Shown: in pieces, positions 56,932 through 64,000 of the stretch
Layout of the letters: every line of letters begins with the position of its first letter
Numbering within the stretch: the first letter of the stretch is position 1
Assembly (NCBI RefSeq): GCF_000235365.1
Contig: NC_016453.1
Coordinates: 744,001-808,000 of the forward strand
Direction: 5' to 3'
Source: Eremothecium cymbalariae DBVPG#7215
Lineage: Eukaryota > Ascomycota > Saccharomycetes > Saccharomycetales > Saccharomycetaceae
DNA: 64,000 bases
The notes under the pieces: generated by a model
What the model saw: only the letters and a program-made list of their open reading frames with translations
Databases searched by the model: none
What the model was told of the DNA's origin: nothing
Translations under genes and position numbers: made by a program

Positions 56932-57606
56932 CTAGGTGGTATAGAATCTGATTATATAATCGCCAAGGGTATTACCGTGCCCGTGCCAGTTTGGTTTAGC
57001 TCTTTTAGCATGATTATTATTCTCTGGAGGCATTCTGGCGGTAGCGTGGCCATCTGTTAGGCAGCTCTTTTGGAACTCTGAATGAGGTAGTATTATGTGG
57101 ACCTCAAAGTCTGTGGAAGGAGCTTTGTTGGAGAGCATTCGAAGACGGAGCAGAGCGTCGTTTAAATGACGGTGAGCTGTCGTTGGATCGAGGACCTGTG
57201 AGGTCCTATACATTACATCGAGTCCAGAAATTACTACTAAAGTTTGTTTGGCCAAACGGTTATTTATATCAGAATCTGCAGGGGGATTGTTGCTGTGGGA
57301 GTGGTGCCTGGTTGCACGGTCTGCAGCTATGTTCTGGTAGAGCTTTCGCACAATGTCTTCAAAGTCTGCCAGTTCGAGACAGACCATGATTCTCACACTT
57401 TCGAACAGGAGCTGCCGTGTGTAGTGCGGAGGGCGAGGTATTTGGTCAAGTTTTGCTTGGAAAGAGCGTACTGGGAAGCTGTTTTTACAGTCAATGTAGA
57501 CCAACTGGGGTAGACGCTCGCAATCAGAAGTGGAGAGGTGTTTGTAGTAAAAGTTCAGCAAGTGAGAAGTTAAAGCATCGTCCTTCAATTTTGATATTAC
57601 CTTCAT
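56932..57606 (-). CDS. CSM2: Shu complex subunit Csm2
   Basis: A 224-residue homolog of Csm2 (YIL132C, 213 residues). Csm2 is a Rad51-paralog-like subunit of the Shu complex, which with Psy3 promotes Rad51 filament formation at stalled forks and abasic sites. LVYIDCKNSFPVRSFQ corresponds to FFIDATSSFPLSQFQ. Further matches are the region VVISGLDVMYRTSQ (S. cerevisiae ILYINGLEVMFRNSQ), LNDALLRLRMLSN, and the C-terminal GNTLGDYIIRFY (GDSLAEYIWKYY). No Walker motifs are visible, as expected of this non-catalytic RecA-like subunit. Confidence 0.89.
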   Translation of the reverse strand: MKVISKLKDDALTSHLLNFYYKHLSTSDCERLPQLVYIDCKNSFPVRSFQAKLDQIPRPPHYTRQLLFESVRIMVCLELADFEDIVRKLYQNIAADRATRHHSHSNNPPADSDINNRLAKQTLVVISGLDVMYRTSQVLDPTTAHRHLNDALLRLRMLSNKAPSTDFEVHIILPHSEFQKSCLTDGHATARMPPENNNHAKRAKPNWHGHGNTLGDYIIRFYTT

Positions 57607-58070
57607 GGATTATATATGCAGTATCTCATGGGGGGATTCCAGGTATCTGTATCTAGAGGTTGGCAGTCTCGCGTTGACTTTCGAGCTTTCCTGTTTGAGA
57701 TGAGAAGCAGAAGAGACATAAGGCTTTATCACACATTACATTCAAATTTGGACGAAAAGGCGGCAATACAACAGGTAAAAAAAGATGGAAGATTGCACAC
57801 CTGAACAAAGAGAGAGCGAGACCTTGTGGTGGTAATGGACAACTGATATAAAAGAGTTGATCTAGATATGATACATAAAGTGAAGATGAAAAAACAAAAG
57901 CTGAACAACAAAGGACAATACCGTTGAAGGTATATGGTAATGGTTTTTAGATCAAGGGTAAAAGAGCAGCTTTGTTATTATGAATTGCAGATTTTATTTT
58001 TAGAATTATTTGGAGATGACGGTATTACTCAATTGATAGTCGCACCTGGAACTAATATTTTGGCGTCGTT
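57607..58070. other. Intergenic, CSM2 to FKH
   Basis: A 464-bp AT-rich spacer between minus-strand genes. Nothing recognisable. Confidence 0.4.
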
Positions 58071-60200
58071 TTAGGGGGAGCCATCACTTTTCACTAGACT
58101 AACTTTTGCGCTATCGGTATCTAGAATCAGTTTGCCATCTGTGTGGTCATCGTTCTTGCCGGCACGATTCTTCGTTATAGGACTTGATGTTAGGGTTTGG
58201 TCTTTCTCAGCGCTTGAAGTGACCGGATCATGACTGTGTTTAGCAGTTGCAGCACTATTGCTTGCTGATACAGGACCGCTGTTTTGAGAATTAAAATTTG
58301 GCGCACCTGAACCATGTGCATTCGTTGCGGGTGTGTTATTGACTGAAGAAAACTGTAATAAGTTCCAAACGCCTGGACTGCTTTGGTTCGTCAGTGGTTG
58401 GCCGTTATGGCTTTGGAGATTGCCAGAATTCAACATTTGGGTTTGCTGTTGTGGGAGTTGCGCCGATGTTAGCCCTCCGCCGCCAGACTGGGTTGGAGAC
58501 CTGGATATATGTTGGGACCCCCTTTCTGGGGTATATGCTTCCACCGCTGAAATGTGAAATCTCTTTGGTGGAGAGTGTAGCAGAGAATCATTTACTGGAG
58601 AGAGTTGTGGAGCTGTAGTTGGTAGGGTCCCTGCTGACAAGGAAGGCTGCGGAGAGGCACGAAGGCCTGATAATGAAGGAAGGGACGTATTTGACGTAGA
58701 GGCTGTTAGTTGACTTGGACGTGGCTTCTGCTGCTGCTGCTGCTGCTGTGGAGCTGGTGGTGGTGGTGGCGTTTCTCGAGACACCGATAGCTTCTGCTGG
58801 TTAACAGTTGTTTGGGACTGACGAATAGGTAACGACATTGTTGTTTGCGGTACTCTCGTTTTTCCTTGTGGAATATTTTCCTGCGAAGGTGGAGAGTGAT
58901 ACCTAACAGGCGAACCATGACTATTTGAAGCCGTAGAGTATGTTGCAGAAGGTGTTGACGATGAAGCAGATAAGCTACTCTGCATCGAGCTGAGTTGGTT
59001 TTGTTGTAGCTGTTGCGACTCTGGTTGTATTTGTTGCTGCTCCTTCTGTGGTTGCTGCTGCTGCTGCTGTCTTTGCGTTATATTAGAGTTACTAGCGTTT
59101 TGGATTGGCAAATTATTGTATCTGGACATGTGCAGCTGCAATTGCCTTGCTACAGAAGATCCACGCCTCACCTTTCCAATCCTTCCAGTATGCCATTTTT
59201 CTAAAAATTCACGCTGGTAGTCTTCGCTAATCCTCCATTTCATACCTTTCCCAGGTTCACCAGGCTTCCTTGGAACTTTTTCAAATGCCTTGTTCAATGA
59301 GAGATTATGTCTAATTGAATTTTGCCAGCCAGATTTCGTATGCCGGTAAAAGGCATAATTGGCTGATATGTACTTGTAAATGGCTGAAAGCGAAAGCTCA
59401 CCATCATGAGAACATAGGATTGCCTGTGTTATCATAGTCGCATACGAGTGCGGTGGCTTCACATTCCTGTTTTCGTCACGGGATAGGTCTGTTGCAAGGT
59501 CCTTGCTGTTCGGGAAACCAGGATCTATTATGGTTCCGTACATAGCACCGTGGTTCGAATTTTGGTCATGATACTGTGTGGGTGCCTGATATTGATTATG
59601 GTACATTTTGAATGTGGTCATCTGTGTATCGCCCGGTCCCTTTACATCACGAGTGGGCAACGGTGCATTTTTAATCAATTCTTGTAACAGGGGGTTTGTT
59701 GTCGTATGAGCGTATGCTGCCGCCAGTTTAGGATTCAGGTAACTTAAAGCAGATGGATCGATAAACGGACCCTGATCGGGTAATATAAACATCATCTGCG
59801 TCCCTCCAATATCTAAAATCGTACCTGAAGAAAGAGGTACCGGATTCGTGTTTGGTCCAGACGGAATCCTATGGAAGTTGATCTTTGCTCCGTTTCGACC
59901 CAGAACCCGTAATTCCCAGATACCTGTGTTCAGATTAAAACTAATACTAGCATGCTGTCTCGAAACCACCTTCGCAGGCCCCAAGTCTATGTGTATCGAA
60001 TGGTCTTGAGGCGATGTATTTCGCCCAATGCTCGTTATCATATCCTTGACATAATACGTCCAATCCTTCCCTGATATCTTGGCATATGCCTGTACCTCCG
60101 TCGCCGTATTCTTCTCATTCGAATACACCTGCGAAACCGTCGTAGCCTCCTTCGGCGCATCTAAAACCGATATCACAGCATTTATCAGATCCTGTATCAT
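58071..60200 (-). CDS. FKH1/FKH2: Forkhead transcription factor Fkh1/Fkh2
   Basis: A 709-residue forkhead factor, the single counterpart of S. cerevisiae FKH1 (484) and FKH2 (862). These drive G2/M CLB2-cluster transcription with Mcm1 and Ndd1 and influence origin timing. The FHA domain (about residues 55-150) has phospho-binding residues in SIGR (57-60) and SRQH (80-83). The forkhead DNA-binding domain (about 247-330) is KPPHSYATMITQAI...SGWQNSIRHNLSLNKAF...GKGMKWRI, complete. The long C-tail has Gln-rich runs and many S/T-P sites, as expected of an Fkh2-like Cdk target. It lies next to CSM2 and divergent from ASG1, as on IX-left. Confidence 0.94.
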   Translation of the reverse strand: MIQDLINAVISVLDAPKEATTVSQVYSNEKNTATEVQAYAKISGKDWTYYVKDMITSIGRNTSPQDHSIHIDLGPAKVVSRQHASISFNLNTGIWELRVLGRNGAKINFHRIPSGPNTNPVPLSSGTILDIGGTQMMFILPDQGPFIDPSALSYLNPKLAAAYAHTTTNPLLQELIKNAPLPTRDVKGPGDTQMTTFKMYHNQYQAPTQYHDQNSNHGAMYGTIIDPGFPNSKDLATDLSRDENRNVKPPHSYATMITQAILCSHDGELSLSAIYKYISANYAFYRHTKSGWQNSIRHNLSLNKAFEKVPRKPGEPGKGMKWRISEDYQREFLEKWHTGRIGKVRRGSSVARQLQLHMSRYNNLPIQNASNSNITQRQQQQQQPQKEQQQIQPESQQLQQNQLSSMQSSLSASSSTPSATYSTASNSHGSPVRYHSPPSQENIPQGKTRVPQTTMSLPIRQSQTTVNQQKLSVSRETPPPPPAPQQQQQQQKPRPSQLTASTSNTSLPSLSGLRASPQPSLSAGTLPTTAPQLSPVNDSLLHSPPKRFHISAVEAYTPERGSQHISRSPTQSGGGGLTSAQLPQQQTQMLNSGNLQSHNGQPLTNQSSPGVWNLLQFSSVNNTPATNAHGSGAPNFNSQNSGPVSASNSAATAKHSHDPVTSSAEKDQTLTSSPITKNRAGKNDDHTDGKLILDTDSAKVSLVKSDGSP

Positions 60201-61711
60201 TCCCCATTCACGTTAGTAAATAAGCTTTTATCAAAAAACAAAAACAAAAAACCAAAATATCAAAAGACAGATCAACCTAATCCGTGCTTTTACTCACAAA
60301 ACTCTCTGTACATACCTGTTGATGATGTGACGCAAACGGATAATTCATCACGGTCCTATATCGTTTTAGAATTTTTCTCACCTACTTGTTTTTTTAAAAC
60401 CCAAGGTCCTTTATATTGTTATCCTTCCTATAGTAATCACAGCGACAACAACAACAAAAATGATGAAGATGCTACTGCTATAACTACTAATAATAATGTT
60501 TCTTCAAACTAAAATAAAAAAAATAAAAAACCTTCCAAAAACAATAAAAATAAAAAATAAAAACTGGGTATCCTTCAAACCTTCCAATCAATGGTCTCTT
60601 AAAACCCCCACCTAATAACTGATTCCCTAATACCTTTCCTTTCCTTTCCGTTGACGAAAGAAACAAATAATAATGATATAATAATAATAATAAAAACCAA
60701 AATCAAAAATGTTAAATTTTTATAATACACTTAATATGCCGTGATAAAACCCCACCCGCTCAAATTAAACCCTTGAAAGCCTTATTAATCTTATTTGGAA
60801 TCGAACCTAACCGAACTGACTCAAATGATACACAAATCACTCAATAATAGTCCTCTAATTATCCAAATTGTTTTTCGGTGTTGCTTGATCTTTGTTTTGC
60901 CAAAACTTTTTTAATATTTTTTTCTAGCTGTTTGTTTATTTTTTCTTTGTGTGCGCCTTTATTTTGAACGAAAGAACAACAAACAACAAGCTGTCGATAA
61001 TTGCTTTTTTTAGGATGGGGATGGGGTCACGTGATGTCTGGGCAACGTGATTAACACGTGTTATTGTTTACATTTTTAGTTTCTTTTTTGCTTCGAGGAT
61101 TTTTGGTTCCTGCAAGATGACTTAAACGGTTTCATTATTTATTTACTTATTATTTTGTTTGTTATTAGGATGGCGGGTGGGGTATGGGCATGGAGCATGG
61201 TTATATTGCAGCTACCAGGGTACAGCAGATCGGTGGTCTACCCGGGAAAAAATGGCGAGGTGACGGTAACAAGTTTTACAGAAGAAGGTTTTGGTTTGTT
61301 GCAGTAAGTTTGGGACGGTCGAGGGGCCGGGAATTCTGGGGGAAATGGAGCTGGCGGGGGTTGAAAGTCATATAGATCCTATATCAATTATGGTATAGAG
61401 GCTAGGGAAGAAGAAAAAAATATTGGTGATGATTATACTATTTTGGTAAATGTGTTTAATCTTGGGCCGTAAATAGTTGGATTATAAAAATTGAGTGGGA
61501 ATAGTAATAGTAGTATTATTATTAAAGTACAAGATAGAGTTGAGTGATATATACTAGGTACTTGTTCTTGAAACAGCTTTAAAAAAAGCAAAAAATAGAC
61601 TAGAGCAGGGGGGGGCTTGTTTGAATCTTGGGCAGTTGCGTGACGGATAAATAAAGCGCAATAGAATAGGTGGATTTGAGCGGGACCACAGTAGCCGAGT
61701 GAGTGGGAAAG
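60201..61711. promoter_or_regulatory. Long divergent promoter FKH/ASG1
   Basis: A 1.51-kb divergent region, AT-rich on the FKH side. TCACGTGA lies at 61027-61034, and a 12-nt palindrome TAACACGTGTTA, a second E-box, at 61052-61063. A G8 run is at 61608-61615, about 100 bp before ASG1. A 61-codon open frame at 60327-60512 on the plus strand is low-complexity and I do not call it. Confidence 0.5.
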
Positions 61712-64000
61712 ATGTCGTCGCAGTTAGAGAGGCAGGGTAGTCGGATTGCGAAGAGAAGAAGAATCACACGGGCGTGCGATGAGTGCCGGAAGAAGAAGGT
61801 CAAGTGTGATAACAGGCATCCGTGTATCCACTGCACAGTTTATTCATACGAGTGTACGTACAATCAGCCTGCGCGGCGAACGGGGGGGAACAAGAATAGC
61901 GAGGGAGGGGAGAATGTGTGTAGGGGCAATAGAGGGGTCAAGATGGGCAACGATGGGGGCGATGGGATGGCAGTGACCGGAAAGGGGTCGGTTTCGAAGG
62001 TGAAGAGCCTGCAGGCGAAGGTTGTCAAGTTTGAAAGCCTGCTTCAAGAGATGTTTCCGGGGTTAGTGGATGAAGTGAGTGTTGATACTTTTGATGTGGC
62101 GAGGTTTGGGAAGGTTTTGAGGAAATACCTTCGGAAGGGAGTAGATGTGACACAGTTAGTTGACGAGTACAAATTGGCATTACCGGTTCAGCAGGGTAAA
62201 GCGACGGTTTCCGAGCAGGAGCGTGAAGCGCTCAATTTAGACGAATCTTTGAGTCCATCAGAGAATTTTGTCCAATATCACCGGATTAAGCGCAACAATC
62301 TTATTCTACCGCCCAAGCTTGTCGCTATTGAGTTTGTAAACCAACTATGGGGTACTAGTTGCTTATTTTTTAGATTTTGCCACAGGCCGACGTTTTTAAA
62401 GAAACTGGATGAACTTTATGATATGGATTCAGAGACGTATGGTGTTAGACAATTGCTTTTCTTGCCGCTATGCTACGCGGTTCTGGCAGTTGCTGCATTG
62501 GTTTTGAGCTCTACCTTAGCCAAAAATAAGGATGTTAATCCAAACTGTAAGTTTAAGGAATATTTGCAAGATGAAGGCCATCGGTATTTCCTTGCTGCAA
62601 AGAATTTGATAGATATAGCAAATACACAAAGCCTGGAAGCAATCCAGACATTATGTCTGCTCTTCATGTTCGCTCAATGCTCTGCGAGGCCATCCGCCGG
62701 CTACATGTATCTTAGTCTGGCTATGAAATCGGCTTTGAGGGAAGGTTTACATCGTAATCTAACTCCAGAAGCATCCATGAGCTTTTCTCCAATAGAGATT
62801 GAGATGCGGAAACGAGTGTTCTACACAATCTACCGCATGGATGTGATGTTAAATACAATGCTGGGCTTGCCGAGAAGTATTTCAAAAGAAGATTTTGATC
62901 AAGAGTTACCCTTAACAATAAGCGATAGTTGTATCACTGAGGAGGGTATACTTCGAAATAAAGGATCTGACATCTTAGGTTCGACTGGCGTTACCAACCA
63001 GCATACGAAACTAGTCATGATCATGGATGAAATTGCCAATACGCTGTATTCTCCAAGACTTGATAACGTCGTATCTCATTCTGTTATATCAGACCTCGAA
63101 TTGAAATTGAGAGCTTGGCTAGATCAGCTACCTCCAGAATTGGTTCCTGGACTCAAGGATGCACCTGATAGATACATTGCTGCGAATAGACAACTGCATT
63201 TTTCCTTTTTATATGTGCAAATCATGCTGTATTGCCCTTTCATTCATTACTTATCGCCAATAACTCCACAGTCTAATACCCTATCGATTCAAAGAGCTCA
63301 TAATTGCGTTTCAGTTGCGCGAACAGTGGTATCACTATCCCAAGAAATGTTGCAAAAGAATATTATATCTGGTTCTTCATGGTTCTGCATATATGCAATT
63401 TTCTTTGGAGTTTCGTGCCTGATTAATTATATACATGGGGCTTCACCTAAAGATAAGGAGTCTATTGAAGAATACAAACAAATAATGAATGAGATTGAAA
63501 TCGGGAAGACTATTCTACTTCAATTGAAGCGTACCTCCAGCGCCGCAACACGTATACACAATATTTTGCTCACATTGTTTAAAACTTTCAACTTGAGAAC
63601 AAAGTCTAATATTAACAACACTATCACGGAATTTGTATCAACAATACCAAAAACAAAAACTAAATTAGAATCGGACAATGCAGATACTTTAGATAGGGGT
63701 GATGATATCAATGGAAGCCATAAACCACAGCATGTTCCTAAAACTGAGCCTAATCTACCAATATGGCAACAAGCCTATGACTACGTTCCTGCTACGACTC
63801 AGGAGTTGCCTCATACTAACCCAAATAATGTTTCTACTTCAACTACTGTGTCCGTTGATGGGGAATCTATGATAGCTACTGTTTCTACATCAGGCACAAG
63901 TTTAACCAACTACAGCTCAGAGTTTGGCACCTCGTTACCCCCGCTTGATGCGGGAATTCCGGAGCACGTAGCAAATCAGGCACCTCTATCAGACCCTTCA
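61712..64000 (+). CDS. ASG1: Zinc-cluster transcription factor Asg1 (partial, 3' end outside window)
   Basis: A Zn(II)2Cys6 regulator (S. cerevisiae Asg1/YIL130W 964 residues), a stress-response activator. Of it, 763 codons are present, open to the right edge. The ATG at 61712 precedes the zinc cluster RACDECRKKKVKC...PCIHCTVYSYECTYNQP (about residues 22-54), which is nearly identical to S. cerevisiae. The fungal-specific middle homology region spans about 215-560 (FLPLCYAVLAVAALVL, SPIEIEMRKRVFYTIYRMDV, MLGLPRSISKEDFDQELPL). The rest is low-complexity Ser/Thr/Asn. The N-terminal 130 residues have many GG-rich codons, unlike the later AT-richer part. Confidence 0.93.
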   Translation, partial: MSSQLERQGSRIAKRRRITRACDECRKKKVKCDNRHPCIHCTVYSYECTYNQPARRTGGNKNSEGGENVCRGNRGVKMGNDGGDGMAVTGKGSVSKVKSLQAKVVKFESLLQEMFPGLVDEVSVDTFDVARFGKVLRKYLRKGVDVTQLVDEYKLALPVQQGKATVSEQEREALNLDESLSPSENFVQYHRIKRNNLILPPKLVAIEFVNQLWGTSCLFFRFCHRPTFLKKLDELYDMDSETYGVRQLLFLPLCYAVLAVAALVLSSTLAKNKDVNPNCKFKEYLQDEGHRYFLAAKNLIDIANTQSLEAIQTLCLLFMFAQCSARPSAGYMYLSLAMKSALREGLHRNLTPEASMSFSPIEIEMRKRVFYTIYRMDVMLNTMLGLPRSISKEDFDQELPLTISDSCITEEGILRNKGSDILGSTGVTNQHTKLVMIMDEIANTLYSPRLDNVVSHSVISDLELKLRAWLDQLPPELVPGLKDAPDRYIAANRQLHFSFLYVQIMLYCPFIHYLSPITPQSNTLSIQRAHNCVSVARTVVSLSQEMLQKNIISGSSWFCIYAIFFGVSCLINYIHGASPKDKESIEEYKQIMNEIEIGKTILLQLKRTSSAATRIHNILLTLFKTFNLRTKSNINNTITEFVSTIPKTKTKLESDNADTLDRGDDINGSHKPQHVPKTEPNLPIWQQAYDYVPATTQELPHTNPNNVSTSTTVSVDGESMIATVSTSGTSLTNYSSEFGTSLPPLDAGIPEHVANQAPLSDPS

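Noticed and set aside
60781..60830. Possible tRNA suggested by a GGAATCGAACC B-box-like string
   Set aside because: No acceptor stem, anticodon arm or A-box can be fitted around it.
1..64000. CRISPR arrays, bacterial operons, centromere (CDEI-AT-CDEIII) or viral elements
   Set aside because: There are no regularly spaced repeats. TCACGTGA copies are not followed by the long AT block and CDEIII expected of a point centromere, and all genes are typical yeast genes.

Overview
The window is a gene-dense stretch of nuclear chromosome from a budding yeast of the family Saccharomycetaceae. Nearly every protein-coding gene can be matched to a named Saccharomyces cerevisiae gene. The order interleaves two S. 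cerevisiae chromosome arms: the XIV-left series TOP2, TCB2, SNN1, MKT1, END3, SAL1, PMS1, SWS2, EOS1, NIS1, APJ1, MKS1, IMP4, MLF3, MSK1, RNH201, LAT1, TOM7, and the IX-left series CCT2, AXL2, REV7, OM45, FLX1, CSM2, ASG1. TPM, RPL16 and FKH stand for paralog pairs with one member on each arm. OST3, which sits beside TCB1 on S. cerevisiae XV, lies between SNN1 and MKT1. A single unduplicated set in this combined order is what is expected of a lineage that did not undergo the whole-genome duplication (Kluyveromyces, Lachancea, Eremothecium, Torulaspora or Zygosaccharomyces type). The species cannot be fixed from the sequence alone.

Layout. 465-538: tRNA-Asn. 779-14161: TOP2 (frame broken at two A-runs), an intergenic stretch holding a gene relic and a probable mitochondrial DNA insert, tricalbin, SNN1, OST3 and MKT1. 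14615-22031: tRNA-Thr, CCT2, END3 and AXL2. 22232-32274: a mitochondrial ACOT9-like thioesterase, SAL1, REV7, PMS1, SWS2 and EOS1. 33258-40832: intron-containing tropomyosin, NIS1, APJ1 and OM45. 42277-57606: MKS1, IMP4, MLF3/VHS2, MSK1, RNH201, LAT1, TOM7, FLX1, intron-containing RPL16 and CSM2. 58071-64000: forkhead factor FKH and the start of ASG1, which runs off the right edge.

The genes are housekeeping: genome maintenance (TOP2, PMS1, REV7, CSM2, RNH201), mitochondrial function (SAL1, FLX1, MSK1, LAT1, TOM7, OM45, SWS2, ACOT9-like), cytoskeleton and polarity (TPM, END3, AXL2, NIS1), ribosome synthesis (IMP4, RPL16) and transcription control (MKS1, FKH, ASG1). Clustering reflects conserved synteny, not operons.

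The most unusual signal is a set of perfect or near-perfect inverted repeats (arms 8-28 bp, loops 0-5 nt) of unrelated sequence. They are scattered through GC-rich islets in promoters and also lie inside coding regions, apparently always in tolerant low-complexity loops. Other points of note are a homing-endonuclease-like mitochondrial insert read with UGA as Trp, a C-terminal relic of a dehydrogenase/reductase next to it, two A-run frameshifts in the essential TOP2 gene, a tropomyosin intron, and repeated use of the TCACGTGA octamer.
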